A stretch of DNA of 64,000 bases, taken from contig NZ_LN831279.1 of NCBI RefSeq assembly GCF_900069005.2, forward strand, positions 3,244,390 to 3,308,389. Direction: 5' to 3'. A program made the translations under genes and the position numbers. Below are positions 7,562-17,500 of the stretch, piece by piece (position 1 is the stretch's first letter; the number at the start of each line of letters is the position of its first letter). Source of the stretch: Paenibacillus sp. GM2. GTDB taxonomy: Bacteria > Bacillota > Bacilli > Paenibacillales > Paenibacillaceae. The notes below the pieces were generated by a model, which was given only the letters and a program-made list of their open reading frames with translations, ran no database searches and had not been told where the DNA came from.

Positions 7562-10500
7562 TTATTGTGACAAAACAGGACTATTTACCCACTTCTTATT
7601 AACTTGTTCAATTTGTTCCTCGAGTTGGCTCAAGCCATAGGCAAAGGCATGAACAGTCTTCACTCTCTCAAATTTCCTTCTAATATAGAAACCTTCCCCA
7701 GCAGGCAGTACCTTTCCGCTCTGTTCGTACGGCAACTTAATATTAAATAACTGAACATCTGATAAATCTGTTGTCCCAAGCAGCCAACCGAGTTGGGTTG
7801 ATTTGATTTCCTTCAGCCATGCATCCCAATTCGAATTAAATTCACTTGCTTGTCCTGCTACAATGATCTTGACTCCACATTCTTGTCCATAACGAGTAAT
7901 GTACTCGAGATGCTCTGTCACATTAAAGTTACTGGAAATTCGCTTGGCGGTAATGTCAGCATCATCGATAAATAGCATGATTGTCTTAAATTGACGATTG
8001 TTGGAGGAATCGATCGTTCTCCGCTCTACTTCATCTTTAATGTTCTGCAGCATTTCCTCTAAGCTTCTCTCATCAGAGCTATAACCTTGAGTATGAGGAA
8101 GAGATTTTAATACACTTAACCCCGGAGCTGGCCGTCTGAAGTCGCATAAGTATATGTCTATCTGTTCAGGTGACTGATACAGGGCCGAGATTAAACCGAG
8201 CGATACCATCATCGAGGTCTTGCCTGACTCCATACGTCCACTTACCATAAAGAACGGGCCATCCTGAGGGTTCCATGCAAAAGGTTTAAGATTGTCCACA
8301 CGAAGTCCGATTGGCAAGCTATGTTCTGTAAACCTTTCACTCTGCTCCCAAACCTCCTGAAGCGGAACAACCTCCGGCAACGTTCTGATCTCAGATGGCC
8401 TTAAGCCATTCCAGCCTTGATCCATTGAAGTGAATATATCCCGTAAAGCCCGCGTACGTGCAGATTCGCTTGAAGCTTGTATGGCAAGTGCCGTTTGGAA
8501 TTCATAAGGGGGAACGGAACCTTTTACAAATCCCCGCCCTTCAGGCAATTGTCCCGGATTTTTACCTAAGCGTCCTACTGTGTAATGATAGTCACCGGAA
8601 TCAGATAACAAATAAGCAACGGCATTAGGATAATTACTCCTTACTTTGTCTGTAACATCAGATACTCGGTTTACCGTCAGCATGAAATAAATTCCCAGGC
8701 TTGCCCCTTCACGCATTATGGCTTCAGTCCGTTCCTGGAGTGCCTCGAATTGACCTTTGAAGCTCAAGTAACCGTCAATTATGAACAGAATAGCCGGCAG
8801 TTTCTCACCTGTTTCTTCGCAATAAGCCAATCTTGATTTAACGCCAGCATCTGCGAATAAGTTTTTGCGGTTGCGTACTTCTTCCTCGAGGTAACCGATC
8901 AGTCTGACCACTTTCTCCTCCTGATCATCCTGAATCACGTCTCCAACATGAGGAAGAAGCTTGTAATCCCTAAGCATTCGCCCAAAATCAAGTGCATAAA
9001 TATGAATTTCATCCGGTTTAGCTGATAAGGCAGTAGAATATATCAAAGATTGAACGAAAGTAGTCTTGCCTGTCCCAGGCATACCGTAAACAATCCAATG
9101 GCCTGATTCAATGTCAATATGCAGCGGATACTGGGTCTGGTTAGCCACATCATCGATGAGTCCAATCTTTGGATTTAACGGTTTATTCTTCTCCTCAGGT
9201 TCCTCCGGCAGTTGTTCCAGAGCAATGTCAAATGGCAATGGAGGGAGCCAAGGACCTGGAAGACGAGGAATATTATTATTCTCCGCTTGTTCAGAGATAT
9301 ATTGGATTAATACATCAAGCTGTTTCTTTTCGAGACCCTTATCCTCTTTGTGTTCCTGAACGACTTCTGCCAATGGATCCTTAAGTTTGCTGCGTCTTCC
9401 ATCCAGTCCAACCTCATACAGGGTCCAATCTTCCTGCTTGACCGTCTGGCCTGGACGATATGGAGCGCCGCTCCAAGCAAATTGAACAGATTCGAACACT
9501 TCGTTACTGCCGACCTGCAAAAATCCTCGACCAGGATTCGTTATGTAAGCCGCGTCTGGAATCTTCAGCATCTCCCGACTATCCGCCTCATCCTGAACCC
9601 TAAGGCATATGCGATACCTGGAGTTGCTCCAAATCTTATCATCAACAACACCGCCAGGCTTCTGGGTGGCTAGCAATAAATGCACGCCTAACGTTCGGCC
9701 AATCGCCGCAATACTTACCAGTTCACTCATGAATTCCGGCTGATCCTTCTTCAACTGTGCAAATTCATCAATAACGATGAATAAGTGAGGCAGCGGTTCT
9801 CTTTCTCTCCATTCCGTCTTATAGTACTCATCAATATGCTGAACATTACCCGCAGCAACGAATAATTTTTGTCTCCGTCTTAATTCTGCCTTTAAGGAAA
9901 CCTGGGAACGCTCAATTAGGCCTTCTTCTTCCAGGTTAGTTATCGTGGCGATAACATGCGGAAGACCTTGGAAAGTATTTGACATCCCTCCGCCCTTATA
10001 GTCAATCAGCATAAATGCTAGATCGTGAGGGTGATAATGCACCGCCATGGAAGCGATCATTGACTGAATGACCTCACTCTTACCAGAGCCTGTTGTCCCA
10101 GCCATAAGACCGTGCGGCCCATGTCCTTTGCGCTCGATCTTATCATGCAGATTAAGGAGTACCGGCTTAAGTCCTCCCCTGACCCCCACTGGAAACGGCA
10201 GCGTGTTAGGGTATCGGTTCTCCCCCCAACTCCCCACGACTTCCAACTCATCGACTTTGTCAACATGGAACATATCAAACAAGGTCAATACATTTACAAT
10301 CTCATCGGCCGAGCTTGTCTTCATTCGATACGGGGCTATAGCTCGCGCAAACTGATCCACTTGGACCAAGTCCAAATGATCAGGAATAAATGGCTGTACA
10401 TAGGGGATCTTGTCTTTCGGCTTGGAATTAGTGTCCTCAGCATTCCCGCTAGTCACGTTAGTAGAGCGCATAATTCCCTCCGTACCACGCAGTTCTACAA

Positions 10501-11659
10501 CGAGCTCACACTCCTTAGGGAGCAGTTCCCTACTGGGAGCTAATATGACTGTACTCGCAGATATGACCTCCGAGCTCTTAAGAAATAGCGGCAGAATGGG
10601 TTCATACTCAAGCATTTCCACATACGGCAAGAAATTTATAAAGAACGGAGAGGCCTTCTCATTTGGCTTCATCCACAACCTGCGCTGCAGCAAGGCAAAT
10701 AAATTCTCAAGGACTTGCGGCTGGTATCCTCCCTCCTGGAACAGATACCTATGGGTTCTGGTATCATCCCATACATGCGGAAGCCATCTAACCCAATCCC
10801 ACTTCTCAGCCTGGAGCGCGTTAAAAAAGGCAGTGATCTTGACCTCATCGGGTGAATGATGCGTTGCAAGCTGCGTAGCTATCGTCCGACAGAAGGTAAC
10901 TAATTCCTCTTCCTCCCCCACCAGGCCAACAACCCGATACTTGTTCAGATCCATGAGGGCGGGAACATTTTGAATCGTCGAGAATCTTTCCGCCAGCTCA
11001 TTTGCCTTCTGAATCAGCGGATCGTTATCCAGGCCTTCTTGCTTAGGGGCCCTAATCTCAAAACCGCTGGGAACCGTCCCAATTCCGGCACGCACTTTAA
11101 GGAAGTCCTCATCCTGCGGAATTCTCTCCCAGATAGCTGGACTCCGATCAGCAACCAATGTTGCACAGAATTGGGGCTCCAAATGAGTTTGATGCCAATT
11201 CAAGACGAGTTCATTTTTCCAACCCTGCATAATCTCCCGCTTTTCGTTCAAATGCGCCTCATATTTCTTCACTCTCTGCTTCAGGGCTTCGCGATGCTTG
11301 GACTTCTGCTGGATATGAACTAGTACCGGAACAAAATACGATGCAACCATCGTCGACATTGTGACCATTTGGATAATTGCCGAATTGCCGTTGCCTGATC
11401 TGCTGTAAAATGCCATCATCGCCGTGGCCCCACCAACGGAGACCATAATTGGTACAATAATAGATATCAAATTCAAAGTTGGTGCCTGCGGCACTGTCGG
11501 TGGCTTGAGCAGCTCGATTTCCCGCTTTGCCTGTTCCTTGATTATTCGCGGCGACCTGCGGTAATAGAAATATGACATGACACTTAACCACTCACTTTCC
11601 TTAATCTCATGGTGCCGATGAACCATATTGGATAGACGCCACCAATCCCAATTACCCAC
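7562..11659 (-). CDS. essC: EssC-type T7SS membrane ATPase (three FtsK/SpoIIIE domains, no FHA domains)
   Basis: This is the motor of the T7SS. Two hydrophobic segments (about 62-88 and 95-116) precede three ATPase domains. The Walker A motifs are GTTGSGKS (521-528), GMPGTGKT (859-866) and GRMESGKT (1141-1148). Walker B of domain 1 is IVIDEF; domain 2 has IIDGY with Gly in place of the catalytic Glu; the third P-loop is also unusual. The two FHA domains that start staphylococcal EssC are absent. The annotated start is a GTG with no good ribosome site, about 16 nt after the predicted transcription start. In-frame ATGs at residues 12 and 28 (11626, 11578) are alternatives, the latter giving MSYFYYRRSPR. 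No EsaA, EssA or canonical EssB gene is visible nearby. Confidence 0.93.
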   Translation of the reverse strand: MGNWDWWRLSNMVHRHHEIKESEWLSVMSYFYYRRSPRIIKEQAKREIELLKPPTVPQAPTLNLISIIVPIMVSVGGATAMMAFYSRSGNGNSAIIQMVTMSTMVASYFVPVLVHIQQKSKHREALKQRVKKYEAHLNEKREIMQGWKNELVLNWHQTHLEPQFCATLVADRSPAIWERIPQDEDFLKVRAGIGTVPSGFEIRAPKQEGLDNDPLIQKANELAERFSTIQNVPALMDLNKYRVVGLVGEEEELVTFCRTIATQLATHHSPDEVKITAFFNALQAEKWDWVRWLPHVWDDTRTHRYLFQEGGYQPQVLENLFALLQRRLWMKPNEKASPFFINFLPYVEMLEYEPILPLFLKSSEVISASTVILAPSRELLPKECELVVELRGTEGIMRSTNVTSGNAEDTNSKPKDKIPYVQPFIPDHLDLVQVDQFARAIAPYRMKTSSADEIVNVLTLFDMFHVDKVDELEVVGSWGENRYPNTLPFPVGVRGGLKPVLLNLHDKIERKGHGPHGLMAGTTGSGKSEVIQSMIASMAVHYHPHDLAFMLIDYKGGGMSNTFQGLPHVIATITNLEEEGLIERSQVSLKAELRRRQKLFVAAGNVQHIDEYYKTEWREREPLPHLFIVIDEFAQLKKDQPEFMSELVSIAAIGRTLGVHLLLATQKPGGVVDDKIWSNSRYRICLRVQDEADSREMLKIPDAAYITNPGRGFLQVGSNEVFESVQFAWSGAPYRPGQTVKQEDWTLYEVGLDGRRSKLKDPLAEVVQEHKEDKGLEKKQLDVLIQYISEQAENNNIPRLPGPWLPPLPFDIALEQLPEEPEEKNKPLNPKIGLIDDVANQTQYPLHIDIESGHWIVYGMPGTGKTTFVQSLIYSTALSAKPDEIHIYALDFGRMLRDYKLLPHVGDVIQDDQEEKVVRLIGYLEEEVRNRKNLFADAGVKSRLAYCEETGEKLPAILFIIDGYLSFKGQFEALQERTEAIMREGASLGIYFMLTVNRVSDVTDKVRSNYPNAVAYLLSDSGDYHYTVGRLGKNPGQLPEGRGFVKGSVPPYEFQTALAIQASSESARTRALRDIFTSMDQGWNGLRPSEIRTLPEVVPLQEVWEQSERFTEHSLPIGLRVDNLKPFAWNPQDGPFFMVSGRMESGKTSMMVSLGLISALYQSPEQIDIYLCDFRRPAPGLSVLKSLPHTQGYSSDERSLEEMLQNIKDEVERRTIDSSNNRQFKTIMLFIDDADITAKRISSNFNVTEHLEYITRYGQECGVKIIVAGQASEFNSNWDAWLKEIKSTQLGWLLGTTDLSDVQLFNIKLPYEQSGKVLPAGEGFYIRRKFERVKTVHAFAYGLSQLEEQIEQVNKKWVNSPVLSQ

Positions 11660-11675
11660 TTTGGATGTAAAGACT

Positions 11676-11720
11676 AGGAAAATTATAACATGTTCAATTT
11701 GAAAATATTGTCGATTTATG
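11676..11720 (-). promoter_or_regulatory. essC promoter with element shared with the pilus operon
   Basis: The minus strand carries a perfect -10 TATAAT (11687-11682) inside a conserved block (on the plus strand AGGAAAATTATAACATGT, then GAAAATATTGTCG after 7 bp). The same block lies upstream of the cpaB operon at 28586-28630, with 36 of 45 bases identical and no gaps. The TGTCG core 21 bp upstream of the -10 resembles a Spo0A box (TGTCGAA) but is not a full match. Confidence 0.65.
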
Positions 11721-11762
11721 TTGAAACTAACTTTTTTTCTTGTTTAATTCTGAAATTTCTAC

Positions 11763-11795
11763 AAAAAAAGCATTCTGCCAGAAGCAGGATGCTTT
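11763..11795 (-). terminator. terminator behind the degenerate lipoprotein gene
   Basis: On the minus strand a stem GCATCCTGC / GGCAGAATGC with a TTCT loop is followed by seven T residues. It sits downstream of the pseudogene at 11815-12165. A related hairpin follows the intact paralog, so gene and terminator were duplicated together. Confidence 0.6.
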
Positions 11796-11814
11796 CATAC
11801 TTAGGAAATATGTA

Positions 11815-12165
11815 CTTACTTATGCCTTTTTCGTTTAGAACTTTGGGGGGATCGGAATCTAAATTTTCGTTCTCTGGATATTTCTCCCAAAAGCCTTCTG
11901 ATAGAGTTCTGGTCCTACTTCATATGTACGATAATTCACTAGCAAGAGAAATTCCTGTTCCTTATCCTCTACCCTACTCTATATATATTCAGGCCTTACA
12001 TTGAACTCTGTGAAAACTACATCAATAATTATAGTTCTTTTTAAAATATTCAATTCCTGTTTGATTTGCTTTTTCTATGATTTCTTTCTCTTTGGCTTTA
12101 GAGGTGCCACAACCAACTAATATTACAGATAAGATCAAGAAGAAGATCATTAATTTCCCTTTCAA
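11815..12165 (-). pseudogene. frameshifted copy of the adjacent lipoprotein gene
   Basis: Reading from TTG at 12165 gives a signal peptide and lipobox (FFLILSVILVGCGT), then a Lys/Glu-rich stretch ending EYFKKNYNY. Here one extra base relative to the intact paralog (12277-12648) shifts the frame into a stop. The remaining sequence still aligns at DNA level with the paralog, including the ATTTTCGTTCTTTGGATATTTCTC-like segment near its 3' end. It also has further stops and a replaced central block of about 35-50 bp. It is therefore a decayed tandem duplicate, probably a lost second immunity lipoprotein for the neighbouring lipase toxin. Confidence 0.7.
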
Positions 12166-12225
12166 AAAATACAAATTCTGTCTATGTACTTCCGGGATTG
12201 TCCTTATTCTTTTTTCTCACTCTAC

Positions 12226-12251
12226 AAAGACATCCTGCCGAAGCAGGACGC
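12226..12251 (-). terminator. hairpin after the intact lipoprotein gene
   Basis: A CGTCCTGC-TTCG-GCAGGATG stem on the minus strand, 26 bp past the stop, is followed by a weak T tract. It is the counterpart of the hairpin at 11763-11795. Confidence 0.45.
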
Positions 12252-12276
12252 AAAATCATTGTTAGGAAATATGTAT

Positions 12277-12648
12277 TTAATCTTTTGTTTCTTCTTTTTG
12301 AATTAAATCAGGATCTATATTTTCGTTCTTTGGATATTTCTCATCAAAACCTTCAAAAACACTCCCTATTTCTACTTCATACGTCCGATAATTTATCATC
12401 AAATATATCGTCTCATCTTCGGCTCCTTGAACATGGCCATGCATACTAACACTGCTACTAATATATTCAGGCATCACCTTAAATTCTGTGAAGACCACAT
12501 CAATGTTATAGTTCTTTTGAAAATAATCAATGCCTATTTGATTTGCCTTTTCTATAATTCCTTCCTTTTTAGAACTATTCATATTACACCCTCCAAAAAT
12601 ACAACTAATTATCAATATACAAAAGAAAATGATTAATTTCCTTTTCAA
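12277..12648 (-). CDS. small lipoprotein, candidate immunity protein for the lipase toxin
   Basis: The protein is about 124 residues with a type II signal peptide (hydrophobic LIIFFCILIISCIF, lipobox IFGGC), so it should be lipid-anchored on the outer face of the membrane. The mature part starts with a helix of the KKEGIIEKANQIGIDYFQKNYNIDV type and resembles small Bacillales lipoproteins of the DUF1433 kind (recognised by eye only). A TTG directly abuts GGAGGG at 12654, so the TTG at 12648 with 6-nt spacing is the better start. It is divergent from the lipase toxin gene, 160 bp away. In staphylococcal T7SS lipase systems outward-facing lipoproteins provide immunity, and the same role is inferred here. 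Confidence 0.7.
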   Translation of the reverse strand: MKRKLIIFFCILIISCIFGGCNMNSSKKEGIIEKANQIGIDYFQKNYNIDVVFTEFKVMPEYISSSVSMHGHVQGAEDETIYLMINYRTYEVEIGSVFEGFDEKYPKNENIDPDLIQKEETKD

Positions 12649-12807
12649 AAGCAACCCTCCTTTTTTCTAATTTCCCCCATTCTTGAGACTGTTTAAATCG
12701 AAATAAAATAATTGAATTTTTTCTTTTTATTTACTATTTAATTATATATTATATTATATACATATAAAACAACAATTATATTTCAACCACAAAGGAGGGT
12801 AAGAAGT

Positions 12808-14169
12808 ATGACATATATTTCTGATGAAATATATCAAAAAATGTCTAAAGCAGCTTATGACCCACCTAAGCCCGGAGAACTATTAAAAAACATAAGCGAC
12901 CCAAATTGGAAAGTAGTCGAACCTGAAGGAGCCCAATTACATAGCAAAATATCAGGATTTGATGCAGCTGTATTTTACAATAAAAGCACAAACCAAGTAG
13001 TTATCGGTTATAGAGGTACCGAGCCTGAATTTGGTGACTTCAATCAAACTCTGAATCGAATTATGGATATCGATGCAGATGCGGCAGATGTTGTCTTCGG
13101 GCGTTATAAGAAACTCGAAGAGAAAGTAAACTCGCCGATAAAGACTTTACTTCTCGAGTCTCCATTAGGATTTCTGAGCAATTATCAGCAATATGAGAAT
13201 AACCAATTTCATCAGGCAGAGGAACTGTATATTGCTGTGAAGAAGCAGTATCCCGATGCTCAAATCACGGCAACAGGACATTCCTTAGGTGGAGCACTGA
13301 CTCAATTCGTTGCTGCTCGTAATGGTATATCTGGAGTTACCTTCAGTGCCCCAAGTGTAACTAACTTGTTATCTGATGATTTGCTTAAGAAAATAAACAA
13401 CGGAGAATTTGACAAACAAATTGTTAATTATGTACATCCAAGCGACTCTGTCGGAGCTGGTCCATTATCAGAGTATGGCCGACATGTTGGATCTACTTAC
13501 TATTTAGGATCGAATTTCGACACGGCAAATGCCAAGTATGACAATATGGATGTCCCTATAAACTTAAGTCTCAATGGCGGCCCAATGTTTAAAGTTGGAG
13601 ACCTTCCCGGAAGCTGGGGACCAGGTCAAATCGCCAGAGTAATTGATTCATTTAGTGAAAGTAGTAATCACCCAGCCTATCACTCACTTGAAAACTATAC
13701 TTTCGATGAAAATGGGAACATCAACAATATGTTATTTGATCGTAATACTAGGGAACAAGTACAAGGCTCGCCACGGTGGAGCAACTATACAGAAGCAATG
13801 GCAGCTTGGGAGAATTTAAAGAATCGTGGTTTGGATATAATGCATTCTATTGTCGAGAAGTTCTTCCCAATGATGGCCTTGATCGGCGGATCAACTATCC
13901 AATTACAACCGGAGGAGCTGAAGGAATCCAGCCAGAAGATTAAGCAGCATGTTCAGGAATTTCAACAATCACTGCCTACTACCCTTCGTTCAATTCAAAA
14001 TCTCCTTGAAACGAGCCAAAGTCGTTCTTTACAGCCTATTGTGCAGGGAACTATAGATGAACTAAACCAGTTCATTCGCTGGTATTCTTCCACAGCTAAC
14101 GATATAGCCGTATTTATCAATAAAAAAGCAGACGACTTTATTAGAGCCGACCAAGGCGTAGCCCCTTAA
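12808..14169 (+). CDS. T7SS lipase effector with N-terminal lipase and C-terminal WXG-like domain ('reverse LXG')
   Basis: Residues 1-310 form a class 3 lipase-type alpha/beta hydrolase. It has an oxyanion strand VIGYRGTE (66-72), nucleophile elbow GHSLGG with S159, a likely acid D213 in VHPSDS, and a likely base H292 in HSLENY. No signal peptide precedes it. Residues about 360-453 are purely helical (QPEELKESSQKIKQHVQEF ... ADDFIRADQG) and look like a WXG100/LXG targeting module without the WXG turn. This order, toxin first and targeting domain last, matches the S. aureus T7-secreted lipase TslA. The start follows AAAGGAGG. It is co-transcribed with the WXG partner 12 bp downstream. The region is visibly AT-richer than its surroundings, suggesting acquisition. 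Confidence 0.8.
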   Translation: MTYISDEIYQKMSKAAYDPPKPGELLKNISDPNWKVVEPEGAQLHSKISGFDAAVFYNKSTNQVVIGYRGTEPEFGDFNQTLNRIMDIDADAADVVFGRYKKLEEKVNSPIKTLLLESPLGFLSNYQQYENNQFHQAEELYIAVKKQYPDAQITATGHSLGGALTQFVAARNGISGVTFSAPSVTNLLSDDLLKKINNGEFDKQIVNYVHPSDSVGAGPLSEYGRHVGSTYYLGSNFDTANAKYDNMDVPINLSLNGGPMFKVGDLPGSWGPGQIARVIDSFSESSNHPAYHSLENYTFDENGNINNMLFDRNTREQVQGSPRWSNYTEAMAAWENLKNRGLDIMHSIVEKFFPMMALIGGSTIQLQPEELKESSQKIKQHVQEFQQSLPTTLRSIQNLLETSQSRSLQPIVQGTIDELNQFIRWYSSTANDIAVFINKKADDFIRADQGVAP

Positions 14170-14181
14170 GGAGGTTAAGAC

Positions 14182-14457
14182 GTGTCAAAAATCCTAGTTG
14201 AAATAGATGATCTACGACAAGCGAAGAATCAATTAGACCAAGTTATACATAAGCTCAATCAAGACGAAGCTTACTTAAAAACAGTGTATGGTAGATTATT
14301 CGGCTGGAAAGGTGTGGCCGGCGAAGAAATGCGTAAACGTATGAATATCTTCTTTAATGATTTGTCTAAATGGAATGATCGTTTTGAAGGGCGTAGAGAT
14401 GAACTCGTCAAATATATTGATCGAATGAAACAGGTAGACGAAATGTTCAGGTATTAA
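14182..14457 (+). CDS. WXG100-like partner of the lipase effector
   Basis: This is a 91-residue helical protein with a central FGWKGVAGEEM segment (WXG) flanked by two long helices (DDLRQAKNQLDQVIHKLNQD and WNDRFEGRRDELVKYIDRM). It starts 12 bp after the lipase stop, behind AAGGAGG, and the pair ends at a bidirectional terminator. By analogy with the small helical partners of LXG and TslA-type effectors it should bind the C-terminal domain of the lipase to form the export signal. Confidence 0.75.
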   Translation: MSKILVEIDDLRQAKNQLDQVIHKLNQDEAYLKTVYGRLFGWKGVAGEEMRKRMNIFFNDLSKWNDRFEGRRDELVKYIDRMKQVDEMFRY

Positions 14458-14484
14458 GCACTCCTTCTTCCTCTCCATAACCAC

Positions 14485-14520
14485 AAAAGGCAAGCCGGAG
14501 TACTCCCGCTTGCCTGATCT
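14485..14520. terminator. bidirectional terminator between convergent operons
   Basis: A GGCAAGC ... GCTTGCC stem with flanking A and T tracts separates the plus-strand lipase cassette from the minus-strand pilus operon. It marks the boundary between the T7SS and pilus regions. Confidence 0.6.
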
Positions 14521-14536
14521 TCGAGTCATTCTTCCA

Positions 14537-17500
14537 TCAATGCGTCACTCGGGATTGAAAATCGTCCCGGCTCGATTTGTTGGCGTGGTACAGAACCACG
14601 TCCCCATTCTCCAGTTCAAACGTATTGCCGTAGGCATCCTGAACCTTGGACTGGAAACCTTCCATCTCCCACTGATTCTGACGCTTCACGCCCCCGATCA
14701 CTTTGTTCATCTCCGGAGCGTGAATATACTGCAGATGCGGCTCGTCCAGCTTGCCGTCCCGGATACTCTCGATATCAAAGTTCACCAGAATGTACCCATT
14801 CTTATAACGGTTCTGCAGGAATATCTGCGATTTATTATCCAGCTTCCCATTCTTCCGGTGATATTCCTGCAGTGATTCCCCGGCCTTCACAATATACGGA
14901 GCAGCCGGCAGACTATATTCTCCATACCACTGCTGAATCGAGGCGTTCGCCCGCTGCGCATCCACCACCTGCGGCATCGCTACTCCCTGATATTCCTTCT
15001 TCGGTCCAATCATCGTCCGCAGCTGCTCCGACAGTAACAGCAAATCATAGCTCCCCACCGGCGTCTTCTGTAATGTGACTTTATCGACGTATTCACTTAC
15101 GTACTGCTCCAGACTTTTCTGACCGCGTAACCATGCGGGTTCATACAGATAATATTTATACTTTGCCGTATCCTGCAAACTCGTTACTGGAACATTCCGC
15201 AAGCGCTCATTCAAGATTACATAACGGCTGACCTTATCATCCTTCGAGCCGATTTTGACAAATGGCTGACTGTTCGTGCTGTAGTATAAATCCACCTGCT
15301 CTCGTACCTCCCCGTCATGACTCACAAAGTAAAAGGTCGGTGTGATGCGGATTCCATCCAGCTTCTCGAACATATTACCCTTGGTCTTCAGATCAAACTT
15401 GAAATGGTAGCCAGTCTTGATCGATACGTTCTTATAGCCTTGAAACGGGTGACTTCCTGGGCGAATGAGTACGCTGTACGGGGATAGATTCCCTCTCGGG
15501 TCTCCATCAATATTCCCCATCCCTACCCAGTAGGACACTCCTGTTGGTTCTGCTGCTCCCTTGCCTTGACGGAATACATTCTCCCAGTTGTAATCGGCGA
15601 TGTCAGTAATATGGAAATCATACAGCCGGCCGATCACCTCTACGGATACTTGGTCCAGGGCCATGTGATTCACCAGATCCAGGTTGGCATCATTCTGGGC
15701 CGGAATATCATCAGGATTGCCACCTGGAGCATTCTCCGCAATATTTCGGAAATACACCTGATAATCTCCTTCATCGACCCAGACTGGTAGGAAGAAGGTT
15801 GCTTCCTCCTGATTCACAGGAACCTCGATCCATGTTCCCTTGGGGACAAAGGTCTGGAAGCCGCTGCTCTCTCCCATATAGACATCGAACTCGAACTTGA
15901 CCTGCTTCGATCTGAAATACTTGGCATAATCCCGATTCCCGTATCCGGGGTAATTGCTCTCATTTAAATGCTGGCCCGAGGTCGGAATTTTCACTATGAA
16001 CGGCCGCTCCAAAATAAGGGCCGACCGCCTCTCATTCGGCTTCGTCTTCTGGTTATGTGCTGCATCATCTGATACTGACGAGTAGTTGACGACCGGGGTA
16101 TGGACTGTAACAGAGTTCAATCCATTAATCTCATAATCCTTCTCTCCGTTGCCGCCCACGGAACTATAATAAATCTTTCCAGTGCTTGGCTGACTGGCCT
16201 TATTCGTCTTGCTGATTGGAATCATGTTCCCACGACTGTACAGAACATTGTCTCCGATCATCGAAGCATTCGGGATTTCTTCTGGCGTCCTACCACTCCC
16301 CTCCGTTACCGATCCATCCATGAGGGTTCGCCCGTTAAACGTAAACGTGTCATTGCTTACAATTACTTCTCCAACCGCGGCCTCAGCTGCAGACTGGGGA
16401 TCTTGTCCTTCCATCGCTTCAACATTATCAGGTACAGGCGGGGGGATATAACTGCTAGTCTGTGCCGTTGCATAATAAGGCGGGTTATATTCTGAAGGAA
16501 GAATCTGAATCGAGCCATTGCTAAATGCATAATTAATCAGCTCTGCTACTTTAATCCGGTACACCTGCACGTCTTGGATCGTCCAAAAAGAATATTCCCT
16601 TACGACCTCCACCTGTTCTGTAGAGCCTTCAGGCTCTTCCCCTGCTTCTCCGGTCCCAGCTTCAGTATCCGGAGCATTCGGATCAGGAGGTGGAGGAGGA
16701 ATCGTCACATTCACTTGATAGCGACACTGTCCAATCATTTCCTGATACTCATATTGATGAAGATATGATTTGGCCCACACATTCCCATACAAGCTCTCCG
16801 AGGTGGGTATACCCTTTAATACATCAAAGGGTTCATTTCCTCGCATATCTGCCTTGATAACTCCATTCGCCTCCGGATCCATATCTTCTCCATACATCTT
16901 TTGACCAGGGGCAGGTTCCGTACACTCACCGCTAGGATCGCCAGGGCCGTCTTCCCCCTCCGTATAGTAAACTTTCATCTTTCCGGGATATTGGTAGGTA
17001 TAGGAACGCAGGTCAAACTTCATATGGAAGAAATAGTACATCATAGCTGCCCCGGTTGCTGGTAAGTTTACTTTTGTACCAACATGATCATAAGTTTGAC
17101 CGATTCTTACCTTGATTCCATCTAGATTATCTATGTCTTTGCCAATGATAACAGTTGATCTATCTGTTAGTCCTTTTACAACAGGATTTGATCCATTTAT
17201 CTCTACTTCTTTATCTATAATTTTCGTAATATTCTCTTTGCCTGGAAGGTTCCATTGCAATAATCGGGATTTATCATCAACGATCACATAAGTTGGAAAC
17301 TGCGTTCTTTGCAAATTATAAAATGCATTATGCCTAACACGCGGGATTTCAAGCACAACTTGATAACCTGGGTACTTATCTCTTCTAATACCACCAACTG
17401 TCTCCTTTTCGATCTGACTATCAGGTAAACGATCCATTACGACCCAGCCAATTTCCGAAGCCCCAACTGTCCAACGAGATTCAGAACTGCTCCGCTGCCA

